Assembly (NCBI GenBank): GCA_007135745.1
Contig: SLIH01000191.1
Span: 1-14,433 of the forward strand
Reading direction: 5' to 3'
Length of the DNA stretch: 14,433 nucleotides
Source: Halomonas sp.
GTDB taxonomy: Bacteria; Pseudomonadota; Gammaproteobacteria; Pseudomonadales; Oleiphilaceae
The translations under genes were made by a program, and so were the position numbers. Below, piece after piece: positions 6,869 through 14,306 of this stretch; the first letter of the stretch is position 1, and every line of letters starts with the position of its first letter. The notes under the pieces were generated by a model that did no database searches, was not told the DNA's origin, and worked only from the letters and a program-made list of their open reading frames with translations.

Positions 6869-8482
6869 ATGAGCAAGGTGATCGCTTCAGATGTACTCGT
6901 AATCGGCGGCGGGTTGGCCGGCATTGTCACGGCTCTGGAAGCCATTCGAGCCGGCAAAAGCGTCACCCTGGCCGATCGCGATACCGCTGAACGTATGGGC
7001 GGCCTGGCGCTCTGGGCCTTTGGCGGCATGATGCTGGTTGGCACGCCCCTTCAGCAACGGATGAAAATCCCGGATTCGCCAGAGGCCGCATTCAAGGACT
7101 GGTTGAGCTTCGGCGAACTTGACCCTCATGATGAATGGCCCCTGCAATGGGCCCGTTACTATGTGGAGCACTCCCGCACCGAGGTATACGACTGGCTGCG
7201 CCAGGAAGGCATAAAATTCCTGCCAGCTGTCAACTGGGTGGAACGCGGCCGCCACGGAGATGGTAACCGCCTGCCCCGTTACCATGTGATCTGGGGCACC
7301 GCCCGGGAACTGATCCGTTGCCTGCTGGCCGCACTCCATAATGCGAATCACACGGGGAAACTCACACTTCTGCATCAGCACCGCGTTACCGAATTGGAAC
7401 GTAGCGCCGGCAGAATCAGTGGTGCAGTGGCGATCGATGAGGCCAGCGGCGCAGAGGTTCAATTCAAGGCGCCGGTCGTCGTGATCGCCACGGGAGGCAT
7501 CAACGGCAGCCATCAGGAATGTCGGGCAAACTGGCCCGCCGAACGGCCCCAACCCAGCATCATGCTCAATGGCGCCCACCCCTATTCGGATGGCCGGCTG
7601 CACCACTGGGTTGCGGACTCACTGGGCGCCCAGATCACCCACGCCGGCGAAATGTGGAATTATGCAGCGGGTATCTCCCATCCATACCCTCACTTTCCCG
7701 GGCACGGGCTGTCCACCATTCCCTGCAAATCCGCCCTCTGGCTCAATCACCGCGGCGAACGAATCGGCCCGGAACCCCTGGTCACCGGCTTCGATACCCA
7801 TTGGCTGTGCCAGCGCGTCGCGCAACAGGAAAAACCCTGGACCTGGCACCTGCTCAACTGGCGCATTGCCGCCAGGGAATTTGCGATATCCGGTGCCGAA
7901 CACAATGCGAGGATACGGGACAAACAGTTCCCGCTGTTCCTCAAAGAACTGCTCCTGGGCAACCACGCCCTGATCCGTCAGATGCAGCACGAAAACCCTG
8001 ACTTCCTGGTCGCGGACACACTGGGAGAACTGGCAGGCAAAATGAACGCCCTCACCTGCGCCCATGATGTGGAACCGAGCGTCCTCCAGGCAACGGCGGA
8101 CGCCTTCGACGCCAACTTCAGCTACGGTACCCGTATGCACAACGACTCGCAGATACGGATGATCCAGCACGCCCGGGAATGGGGGCCAGACCGCCTGCGT
8201 ACCTGTAAACCGGCCCCCCTGCAGAAGCCTGGCGCCGGACCCTACATCGCGATCCGGATGCGGTTGATCACCCGAAAAAGCCTTGGCGGCCTTCAGACCG
8301 ATCTGCAAAGCCGCGTGCTGGATCCCCGAGGCACCCCCGTGGAAGGCCTATACTGCGTGGGAGAAGCGGCCGGTTTTGGTGGTGGCGGCGCTAATGGCAA
8401 GCGCTCACTGGAAGGCACCTTTCTACCTGGCTGCATCATGACGGCACGGGCCGCCGTACGTTCCATTGTTGCCGGAGGCTGA
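6869..8482 (+). CDS. FAD-binding dehydrogenase (fumarate reductase / 3-ketosteroid dehydrogenase superfamily)
   Basis: The product is 537 residues. An N-terminal Rossmann FAD motif DVLVIGGGLAGIVTALEA (GGGLAG at 13-18) is followed by LADRD, the acidic end of the second strand. It continues with MGGLALWAFGGMMLVGTP, typical of the subgroup annotated as putative FAD-binding dehydrogenase near ketosteroid dehydrogenases. VVIATGGINGSH and the C-terminal GLYCVGEAAGFGGGGANG with SLEGTFLPGCIMTAR complete the FAD-binding fold. No signal peptide or haem site is present, so it should be cytoplasmic. Members remove or add hydrogens across a C-C bond next to a carbonyl; the substrate here is unknown. The ATG has no strong Shine-Dalgarno site. 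It is the first gene of a three-gene operon under a divergent AraC regulator; GGAGG for the next gene lies inside its last codons. Confidence 0.88.
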   Translation: MSKVIASDVLVIGGGLAGIVTALEAIRAGKSVTLADRDTAERMGGLALWAFGGMMLVGTPLQQRMKIPDSPEAAFKDWLSFGELDPHDEWPLQWARYYVEHSRTEVYDWLRQEGIKFLPAVNWVERGRHGDGNRLPRYHVIWGTARELIRCLLAALHNANHTGKLTLLHQHRVTELERSAGRISGAVAIDEASGAEVQFKAPVVVIATGGINGSHQECRANWPAERPQPSIMLNGAHPYSDGRLHHWVADSLGAQITHAGEMWNYAAGISHPYPHFPGHGLSTIPCKSALWLNHRGERIGPEPLVTGFDTHWLCQRVAQQEKPWTWHLLNWRIAAREFAISGAEHNARIRDKQFPLFLKELLLGNHALIRQMQHENPDFLVADTLGELAGKMNALTCAHDVEPSVLQATADAFDANFSYGTRMHNDSQIRMIQHAREWGPDRLRTCKPAPLQKPGAGPYIAIRMRLITRKSLGGLQTDLQSRVLDPRGTPVEGLYCVGEAAGFGGGGANGKRSLEGTFLPGCIMTARAAVRSIVAGG

Positions 8483-8487
8483 CAGAG

Positions 8488-9660
8488 ATGATATCGAAAT
8501 TCACCTACCCCGCCACCGCAAACGACTATCGCGCCAGGGCACGTGCCCGACTGCCGCGTTTCCTGTTCGATTACCTGGACGGTGGCGCAACCGACGAACA
8601 GACCCTGCGCGCCAACGAAGCCGACTGGGCCGAAATCCCACTGCGCCAGCGCGTACTGATTGATGTCGATCAGGTCGATACCAGCACAACCCTGATGGAG
8701 CAGTCCTGCAGCATGCCGGTGGTTCTGGCGCCGCTGGGTCTGGCGGGCATGATGGCACGCCGCGGTGAAGTGCAGGCCGCTCGTGCCGCCAGCAACGTGG
8801 GCGTGCCCTTTACCCTCTCGACCGTCGGTATCTGCCCGCTGGAAGAAGTCCAGGCCGCGGCCAGTGAGGCCATCTGGTTCCAGCTTTACATGATTCGGGA
8901 TCGCGCAAGGATAGAAGCCCTGCTGGAAAAAGTCTGGAACTCCGGGTGCCGGACGCTGGTGTTTACCGTGGACCTGCCTCAACCGGGCATGCGCCATCGT
9001 GACTTCCGCAATGGTCTGGCGAGCACTGGGCCTCGCTCCAAGTTGCTGAAAGTAATGCAACTCCTGTCACGCCCCGGTTGGCTTTGGCGAGTTGCGCTGC
9101 GCGGTGGCCCGCTCAGTTTCGGCAACCTCAGGGACGCCATACCGGACGCGCGCAACCTGGATGCCTTTAAAGCCTGGATCGACGCCCAGTTTGATCCGAC
9201 AGTTACCTGGGCTGACATTGAGTGGCTGCGTGAGCGCTGGAAGGGCAAGTTGATCCTGAAAGGCATCCTGGATGTGGACGATGCCCGCGATGCCGTGCGT
9301 GTGGGAGCGGACGGTATCGTGGTATCCAACCACGGTGGCCGCCAACTCGACGGTGTAGCCTCAGGTGCTGGCAAATTGCCGGAAATTGTCGCTGCCGTCG
9401 GCTCACAGACACAGATATTGGCCGATGGCGGTATTCGCAGTGGTGTGGATGTATTTCGTGCTCTGGCCCTGGGTGCTCAGGGCGTCATGATCGGTCGACC
9501 CTGGGCCTACGCGCTTGCCGGCGGCGACGAAGCCGGGCTCAGCAACCTGCTTGAGAGCTGGCAACAGGAGCTGCGCCTGGCGATGACCCTGACCGGTGTC
9601 ACCCGTATTGCCGATATCGGCCAGGCGCAATTGGATAGACCCCAAAACCCCGAATCCTGA
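8488..9660 (+). CDS. FMN-dependent L-2-hydroxyacid dehydrogenase (LldD-like)
   Basis: The product is 390 residues, the usual length for the family. It oxidises an L-2-hydroxy acid to the 2-keto acid using FMN. Visible signature residues are Tyr29 in DYLDGGA, Gln132/Tyr134 in FQLY, Thr160 in FTVDLP, Arg170 in GMRHRDFRNG, Lys258 in LKGI, the catalytic base His282 with Arg285 in SNHGGRQLD, and DGGIRSGVD plus IGRPW for FMN phosphate. Residues about 180-215 (LLKVMQLLSRPGWLW) match the membrane-associating loop of LldD/mandelate dehydrogenase-type enzymes, suggesting electron delivery to the respiratory chain rather than to oxygen. GGAGG at 8474-8478 precedes the ATG, 5 bp after the previous stop. 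Lactate, mandelate or a longer hydroxy acid are all possible; the neighbouring ThDP enzyme argues against plain lactate. Confidence 0.92.
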   Translation: MISKFTYPATANDYRARARARLPRFLFDYLDGGATDEQTLRANEADWAEIPLRQRVLIDVDQVDTSTTLMEQSCSMPVVLAPLGLAGMMARRGEVQAARAASNVGVPFTLSTVGICPLEEVQAAASEAIWFQLYMIRDRARIEALLEKVWNSGCRTLVFTVDLPQPGMRHRDFRNGLASTGPRSKLLKVMQLLSRPGWLWRVALRGGPLSFGNLRDAIPDARNLDAFKAWIDAQFDPTVTWADIEWLRERWKGKLILKGILDVDDARDAVRVGADGIVVSNHGGRQLDGVASGAGKLPEIVAAVGSQTQILADGGIRSGVDVFRALALGAQGVMIGRPWAYALAGGDEAGLSNLLESWQQELRLAMTLTGVTRIADIGQAQLDRPQNPES

Positions 9661-9676
9661 AAGGTGGAGAACAACA

Positions 9677-11335
9677 ATGCCAAACGGCGCACAAGCCCTG
9701 ATGAAAACCCTGGTGGATGCAGGCGTAGAAGTCTGCTTCAGCAACCCCGGCACCAGCGAAATGCACTTTGTGGCCGCTCTGGATGACGAGCCAAAAATGC
9801 GGGCGGTACTGGCCCTGTTTGAAGGCGTTGCAACCGGCGCCGCCGATGGTTATGCGCGAATGGCCGACAAACCCGCGGCCACGCTGTTGCATCTTGGATG
9901 CGGCCTGGGCAACGGGCTCGCCAACCTCCACAATGCCCGCAAAGGCAAGGTGCCCGTGGTAAACATCGTTGGTGACCACGCCACCTACCACGTCAAATAC
10001 GACGCCCAGTTGCAGTCCGACATCGAGACTGTGGCGCGTAACGTGTCCCCGGGCTTTGTGCGCACCGCCCAGAGCACAGAAACACTCTGCCAGGACGCCG
10101 CCGAGGCCATTGCCGCTGCTCAAAGCGTACCCCACCAGGTGGCGACCCTGATCCTGCCGGCGGATGTTTCCTGGGGTAAAGGCGGAAAGCCCTGCGCACC
10201 CCTGTCCCCACCCAAACCGGAACCGGCCGATGATGCCACCGTTGAGGCCATCGCAGCCGCCATTCGCTCAGGCAAGAAAACCGCCCTGCTGCTGGGTGGC
10301 CGTGCGTTGCGCGAGCCCAGCATCATGGCCGCCGCACGCCTCGCAGCACACAGCGGTGTCACCCTCCTGGCGGAAACCTTCCCCACGCGAATGGAGCGCG
10401 GCGCCGGCCTGCCTCCGATCGAGCGCCTGGCCTACCTCGCGGAACTGGCCAACGTGCAACTGGCCGATAAATCACACCTCATCCTGGTCGATGCGAAGGC
10501 CCCGGTATCCTTTTTTGCCTATCCGGGGAAGAAAAGCTATCTGGTGCCGGACTCCTGCCAGGTCCACACTTTGGCGGCGCCTGATCAGGACGTTACCGGC
10601 AGCCTGGATAAACTCAATGAAATACTGGGTGCGAGCCAGGCCGAACCGCACCTGCAGCCGAGCAAGCGCCCCGGCCTGCCCAAGGGCAAACTCACGGCGG
10701 AGAAAGTCTGCAAAGCGGTTGGCCATCTGATGCCGGAAAATACCATCCTGGTGGATGAAGCCATCACCTCTGGCCTGATGCTGGCATCCATGACCGAGGG
10801 TGCTCCCCGGCACGATGTTCTCACCCTCACCGGCGGCGCCATTGGTCAGGGGCTGCCCAATGCCATCGGTGCCGCCATCGCAGAACCGGAACGCCCGGTT
10901 CTGGCGTTAATCGGCGAAGGCACCGCCATGTACACCATCCAGTCCCTCTGGACCATGGCCCGGGAGCAACTCAACGTCACCACCATCATCTTCAACAACG
11001 CCTGTTATTCGGTGCTGAACATTGAGCTGGAGCGCGTCGGCGCGGAGCATGTCGGTGAGAAGGCCAAGTCGCAACTGGACCTTAGAGACCCGGTGATCAA
11101 CTTCGCCCAGTTGGCCCAGAGCATGGGCGTGCATGGGGTGAGAGTGCACACCGCGGAAGAGCTGACAAAGGCTATGGAATACGCCCAGGACATGCCGGGC
11201 CCGCATCTGATTGAGGTCATCATTCCCGAATCCCTGAGCGGCGTAAAGCGCGCGTTACTGCCCTGGGTACTGCGTTCCCTGCCGAGTCTGCCGTTGCCAG
11301 TGACCCGTGCGCTGAAGCGTAAGCTGGCACCCTGA
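9677..11335 (+). CDS. ThDP-dependent acetolactate synthase/benzoylformate decarboxylase-like enzyme
   Basis: The product is 552 residues. The open frame extends 27 codons upstream, but ATG 9677 has GGAG 7 bases before it and begins MPNGAQAL, as in close relatives. The PYR domain has FSNPGTSEMHFVAAL and the cofactor-activating Glu49 in ALFEGVATGAADGYARM; a central domain (about 190-340) and PP domain (about 370-530) follow. LTLTGGAIGQGLPNAIGAA and the ThDP/Mg motif are present, but the motif reads GEG-X25-NN (413-441), with Glu414 where Asp is usual. Overall it resembles proteins annotated as acetolactate synthase large subunit outside the branched-chain pathway. It lacks a nearby small subunit, so a 2-keto acid decarboxylase or lyase role downstream of the hydroxyacid dehydrogenase is more likely. 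A tail of about 30 residues after the normal end is hydrophobic and basic (LLPWVLRSL, then ALKRKLAP). Confidence 0.9.
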   Translation: MPNGAQALMKTLVDAGVEVCFSNPGTSEMHFVAALDDEPKMRAVLALFEGVATGAADGYARMADKPAATLLHLGCGLGNGLANLHNARKGKVPVVNIVGDHATYHVKYDAQLQSDIETVARNVSPGFVRTAQSTETLCQDAAEAIAAAQSVPHQVATLILPADVSWGKGGKPCAPLSPPKPEPADDATVEAIAAAIRSGKKTALLLGGRALREPSIMAAARLAAHSGVTLLAETFPTRMERGAGLPPIERLAYLAELANVQLADKSHLILVDAKAPVSFFAYPGKKSYLVPDSCQVHTLAAPDQDVTGSLDKLNEILGASQAEPHLQPSKRPGLPKGKLTAEKVCKAVGHLMPENTILVDEAITSGLMLASMTEGAPRHDVLTLTGGAIGQGLPNAIGAAIAEPERPVLALIGEGTAMYTIQSLWTMAREQLNVTTIIFNNACYSVLNIELERVGAEHVGEKAKSQLDLRDPVINFAQLAQSMGVHGVRVHTAEELTKAMEYAQDMPGPHLIEVIIPESLSGVKRALLPWVLRSLPSLPLPVTRALKRKLAP

Positions 11336-11353
11336 AGCGACAGGCTTGGCTTT

Positions 11354-11398
11354 GTGGCGCACCGGCGCGCCAGCGCAGGCGCGTCCGACAACAGCCAC
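11354..11398. terminator. Hairpin after the ThDP enzyme gene
   Basis: A long imperfect stem has outer arms GTGGC/GCCAC and an inner eight-pair GGCGCGCC/GGCGCGTC around AGCGCA. It sits between the convergent ThDP enzyme and antiporter genes. No T-run follows on the plus strand, and on the minus strand the sequence after the stem is not T-rich, so termination is plausible but unproven. Confidence 0.35.
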
Positions 11399-11424
11399 TG
11401 GTTAGGCATTGTAGCTCACACAGT

Positions 11425-12387
11425 TTAAGTACCGAATACCGTGAAACTAAGACCTACGTATACACCGTAACCCAATAGGAGCAATCCTCCTTCGAGCCTG
11501 CTTAGCCGGCTGCCCGTATATAGGAAGAACAACAGGATCAGTGATGTCCCCAACATGACCCACTGATCAAACTGCAGGATTCGCTCATGAACCGGAAGCG
11601 GCTGTAACAACGCGGAAATGCCGAGTATCCCAAGAAGGTTGAAAATATTACTGCCCAGAATATTCCCAATAGCAACATCTGCATGTCGGCGGAATGCCGC
11701 GATTACGGATATCGAAAGCTCGGGCAAAGACGTTCCAACCGCGACAAGCGTCAAACCTATCACAGCTTCTGAGACACCAAACGACTCTGCTATTCCCACA
11801 GCTCCCTTTAACAGTAGTTGTGATCCGGCGACCAAAAGGGCCAAACCCAACACCACCGCCATGGCAATCCATAGGGTTGTTTTTGGCCGTGACGTGACCT
11901 CTTCCCCTTCAGCTATATGTAACCCTGCAGAAGGCGCTTCTCCAGAGCGCTCGGTTACATAGGCCCAGATCAGATAAGCGGCGAGTACCAAAAGGAATAT
12001 TGCAGCGTCAGACCTTACCAAAGCATCTCCACCGACAAGAATCAAAAACAAAATACTAGCAGCAACAACCGTGAGACCATCGCGGCGCAACACGAGTGGC
12101 TTGACAGCAAGAGGTGTAATCAGTGCGCATAAGCCTAGAATCAGCAGGATGTTGCCGATATTACTGCCCACAACATTACCGATTGCGATGTCGGGCCGCT
12201 CACTAAGAGCAGCCTCAACTGAGACCACCAGCTCTGGCGCGGACGTTCCGAAACCCACAATTAACAAGCCGCTAAGAAGGGGTGAAATACCCAGGCGATT
12301 TGCGGCAGCCAAAGCCCCCCTGATTAGCGCCTCGCCACCACTCGTTAGAAGCAAAACTCCGACAGCGACGAACAGCAAATCCAACAT
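11425..12387 (-). CDS. Calcium/sodium antiporter family membrane protein (YrbG-like)
   Basis: The product is 320 residues in the inner membrane, with about ten hydrophobic spans. It has the two inverted alpha-repeats of the CaCA superfamily: GFGTSAPELVVS (45-56) with GNVVGSNIGN (70-79), and VGTSLPELSIS (217-227) with GNILGSNIFN (241-250). The Glu residues in the two PE motifs bind the ion. A hydrophilic loop at about 145-170 separates the halves. Bacterial members exchange Na+ or H+ for Ca2+. The ATG at 12387-12385 has only a modest upstream GGAAG. The gene is distinctly more AT-rich, especially at third codon positions, than the operons on both sides, which suggests a different origin. It may be cotranscribed with the two small membrane-protein genes further right, but a 199-bp gap makes an independent promoter more likely. 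Confidence 0.93.
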   Translation of the reverse strand: MLDLLFVAVGVLLLTSGGEALIRGALAAANRLGISPLLSGLLIVGFGTSAPELVVSVEAALSERPDIAIGNVVGSNIGNILLILGLCALITPLAVKPLVLRRDGLTVVAASILFLILVGGDALVRSDAAIFLLVLAAYLIWAYVTERSGEAPSAGLHIAEGEEVTSRPKTTLWIAMAVVLGLALLVAGSQLLLKGAVGIAESFGVSEAVIGLTLVAVGTSLPELSISVIAAFRRHADVAIGNILGSNIFNLLGILGISALLQPLPVHERILQFDQWVMLGTSLILLFFLYTGSRLSRLEGGLLLLGYGVYVGLSFTVFGT

Positions 12388-12420
12388 AGCTTTGAGCTTC
12401 CGGTTGCGAACTTAGTAAGA

Positions 12421-12455
12421 TGGCTGCATCAGTCAGGACTGCCTACCGCCAGCCA
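12421..12455. repeat. Nested inverted repeat upstream of the antiporter gene
   Basis: An inner perfect repeat CAGTC-AG-GACTG (12430-12441) is flanked by an outer pair TGGCTG (12421-12426) and CAGCCA (12450-12455). It lies 34-68 bp upstream of the antiporter ATG, inside the 199-bp gap 12388-12586, which otherwise shows no credible gene. It could be an operator, a leader structure, or the end of the transcript from the right. Confidence 0.35.
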
Positions 12456-12586
12456 GCATGCGCGGATACGGAATGGAGGCCAAGCTGCAATGTAGTAGCC
12501 GTCGCCGTGACTGGCCTTGCTAGAACCCTGTTTCCATTCCTGGTTGGGACTGACCTGTTTCTCAGAACGTCCGCCTCGGCTGCGGA

Positions 12587-12913
12587 TCATTCCCTCGCCC
12601 GCGTTCTGAATCTTACCCAAAGCCAAACCAGGCCCGCGAGACCTGGTAATGCCAACGTACCGGGCAACCAAAGACGCACGAAGAATTCAACACCATCATA
12701 AGTGTATCCGAGCCCAAGGATTCCAGGGGACAACGATTCGACCGCCCAAAGCACCGCCCAGGGAAGAGGCAACAGCCAGAACAGGGCCAGCGCTAAAAAC
12801 GGGCCGCCTCGCGCCCCTGCAGCTGACCAGAGGATAGGAAAAGCCACGAGAATACCAGGCAAACTCAACAGCAATGCGCCGCTGTATGCCTGTTGCAGAA
12901 TATACTCGATCAT
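12587..12913 (-). CDS. Small membrane protein of unknown function
   Basis: The product is 108 residues and not recognised. It is strongly hydrophobic with three likely membrane helices (about 11-32, 38-59 and 81-102) and a basic end (RFRTRARE), which by the positive-inside rule would be cytoplasmic. It is Leu/Trp/Pro-rich with no cysteine or histidine. GAGGGG six bases before the ATG supports a real gene. It lies 51 bp downstream of the 148-residue membrane protein gene in the same direction, so the two are probably one transcript. No function can be assigned. Confidence 0.65.
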   Translation of the reverse strand: MIEYILQQAYSGALLLSLPGILVAFPILWSAAGARGGPFLALALFWLLPLPWAVLWAVESLSPGILGLGYTYDGVEFFVRLWLPGTLALPGLAGLVWLWVRFRTRARE

Positions 12914-12964
12914 ACTGCACCCCTCACTGCTCTCGCTACCGGGCGGCCATTGGGGGATGAAGCC

Positions 12965-13411
12965 CTACTGCCATATCCCCATCATCGCCCCCGCGCCCAG
13001 CACAAGGGTGCCTCCCACTTCCGCCACAATAAGTAACACCATGAAAAATCCTGTGATCCAGGGTGGTAGAAGCCGCTGGCCCAGGCGGTGCGGGCGGCGC
13101 AGTTGGTTGTCCGTGTCCTGGAGCAGCCCGTGGAGCACGTAGGTACTGATCGCAAAGGCGAAGAACGCGAGCGCGGACACTGCAGCCGCGACGTTGATCC
13201 ATTCAGACAGCACGCTGTGAGCGCTAAAAGCGGCCAGCAACAGTGCCGCGAAGCTGTATAGCAGAGAACTGCGGTGGGCGATGTCCACGTAAGCGGGCGC
13301 AGTGGCGTCCTCGCTTTGCGCCATGTGGCGGTACTTCCAGATGCCAGTCAGCAGGCCTGTCATGAAGAATAGAAAAGCGGCGGACAGGCAGATCTTCTCA
13401 GCTAAAGACAT
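12965..13411 (-). CDS. Four-helix membrane protein, histidine-containing, function unknown
   Basis: The product is 148 residues with four predicted membrane helices (about 7-26, 46-68, 73-95 and 117-142). Notable stretches are WKYRHM (His29), YVDIAHRSSLLYSFAALLL (His46), STYVLHGLLQDTDNQLRRPHRLG (His94 and His108) and a Gly-rich last helix AEVGGTLVLGAGAM. I recall similar small hypothetical membrane proteins with the YVDIAHR and HGLL-DTDNQLRRPH segments, but no function for them. The paired histidines near membrane edges would suit haem or metal binding; that is inference. A good AGGAG precedes the ATG at 13411-13409. It diverges from an AraC-type regulator 80 bp away, the likely controller of this gene and the next. 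Confidence 0.78.
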   Translation of the reverse strand: MSLAEKICLSAAFLFFMTGLLTGIWKYRHMAQSEDATAPAYVDIAHRSSLLYSFAALLLAAFSAHSVLSEWINVAAAVSALAFFAFAISTYVLHGLLQDTDNQLRRPHRLGQRLLPPWITGFFMVLLIVAEVGGTLVLGAGAMMGIWQ

Positions 13412-13491
13412 TCGTTCACTCCTTGGTTACAGTTAGAGTGTTGAAGTATGCCGGAGTGGTTCCGGCAGAACTTGTATGTTTGGGCTGTTCG
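13412..13491. promoter_or_regulatory. Divergent control region with inverted repeat
   Basis: This 80-bp region between the leftward membrane-protein gene and the rightward AraC gene holds the inverted repeat CCGGA-N5-TCCGG (13451-13465). It is a candidate operator for the adjacent regulator. If the regulator instead starts at the TTG at 13423, this repeat would lie inside its coding sequence. Confidence 0.35.
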
Positions 13492-14232
13492 ATGACGCAG
13501 GAAAAACGCATCTGGCTGGGCGGTGACCGGGCGCTGTTCCTTGGCGAGCTCCCTCCTGCAAGACTGCACGAACATGCCGCGCCGGTGCTGTTGATTGGAA
13601 TGAGCGGGCCGATCACGCTGGACTTTCCCGATGGTCGCCGCGAAACCTGCCACAGCGCTCTGGTCGATGCGGGCGTGAAGCATGGGTTGGACAGCGGGGG
13701 TGAGTATGTGGCATCCCTTTACTTGGAGCCGGACGCACCGGAGACCCGGCTTCTGAAAGCTGGTTGTCTCAGTTACCACCCCGTGGTGTTCGACCCCATC
13801 CCACACGCGGCACGCCACAAGACTCTTGAACGCCGACTGCAATCCTTCGATTTTACGCACCTGCTGCCCTCTTCAGCCTTTGGCCAGCCGTCGCACGTCG
13901 ATCAGCGAATTGCCCACAGCCTCACATATCTGCGCTGCGGCGGTGACCTGAGCGCCAGGCGGGCGACTCTCGCGGAACAGGTACACCTGTCGGAATCGCG
14001 TTTCAATCACTTGTTCCGGGCGGAAATGGGTATAAGTTTCCGGCGCTATCGAAGCTGGTTGCGTCTGCGTTCGGTGCTATATTGCGTGGCGCGGGATCGA
14101 TCGCTGACCCACGCCGCGCTTGATGCTGGTCTGCACGATTCGGCCCATCTCAGTCGACTGTTTCAGGACATGATAGGTGTGGCGCCATCAAAGGTGTTAC
14201 GAGGGCTGAAGGGAGTGGATGTTTTGGGTTAG
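13492..14232 (+). CDS. AraC-family transcriptional regulator (short, cupin-type N-terminus)
   Basis: The product is 246 residues from ATG 13492. The N-terminal part (about 1-115: GGDRALFLGELPPARLHEHAAPVLLIGMSG) has the His/Pro pattern of a cupin sensing domain. The C-terminal AraC DNA-binding domain (about 150-240) has LAEQVHLSESRFNHLFRAEMGISFRRYRSWLRL and the second helix-turn-helix ALDAGLHDSAHLSRLFQDMIGVAPSKVL. An upstream TTG at 13423 would add 23 residues (MVTVRVLKYAGVV and on). The ATG is preferred because the conserved domain begins right after it and it leaves room for divergent promoters, although no clear ribosome site is seen before either start. It probably controls the divergent pair of membrane-protein genes; the signal is unknown. 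Confidence 0.88.
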   Translation: MTQEKRIWLGGDRALFLGELPPARLHEHAAPVLLIGMSGPITLDFPDGRRETCHSALVDAGVKHGLDSGGEYVASLYLEPDAPETRLLKAGCLSYHPVVFDPIPHAARHKTLERRLQSFDFTHLLPSSAFGQPSHVDQRIAHSLTYLRCGGDLSARRATLAEQVHLSESRFNHLFRAEMGISFRRYRSWLRLRSVLYCVARDRSLTHAALDAGLHDSAHLSRLFQDMIGVAPSKVLRGLKGVDVLG

Positions 14233-14306
14233 CTCACTGGCCCAGCACCGATTCTGCATGCCAAGGGAGGACACCCACCCTCCTCTCAAGTGCCAGGCCC
14301 TATTGG

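Noticed and set aside
8293..9060. Minus-strand open frame (255 codons) opposite the hydroxyacid dehydrogenase
   Set aside because: Spans the junction of two convincing plus-strand genes and has His/Gln/Arg-rich shadow composition.
9596..9676. Upstream ATG extension of the ThDP enzyme
   Set aside because: The extra 27 residues overlap the hydroxyacid dehydrogenase gene, have no family similarity, and the ATG at 9677 has its own good ribosome site.
11354..11407. attC-like integron site: hairpin ending in GTTAGGC next to an AT-richer gene
   Set aside because: GTTAGGC matches the GTTRRRY core, but no complementary RYYYAAC core lies at the left end of the hairpin, no second site was found around 12388-12960, and no integrase is in the window.
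12429..12671. 80-codon minus-strand open frame
   Set aside because: No ribosome site, low-complexity composition, overlaps the 3' end of the better-supported 108-residue gene and the antiporter leader.
14265..14284. Short GGGAGG/CCTCCT hairpin after the second AraC gene
   Set aside because: Only five to six pairs, no T-run, and lies within a frame that may belong to the transposase remnant.
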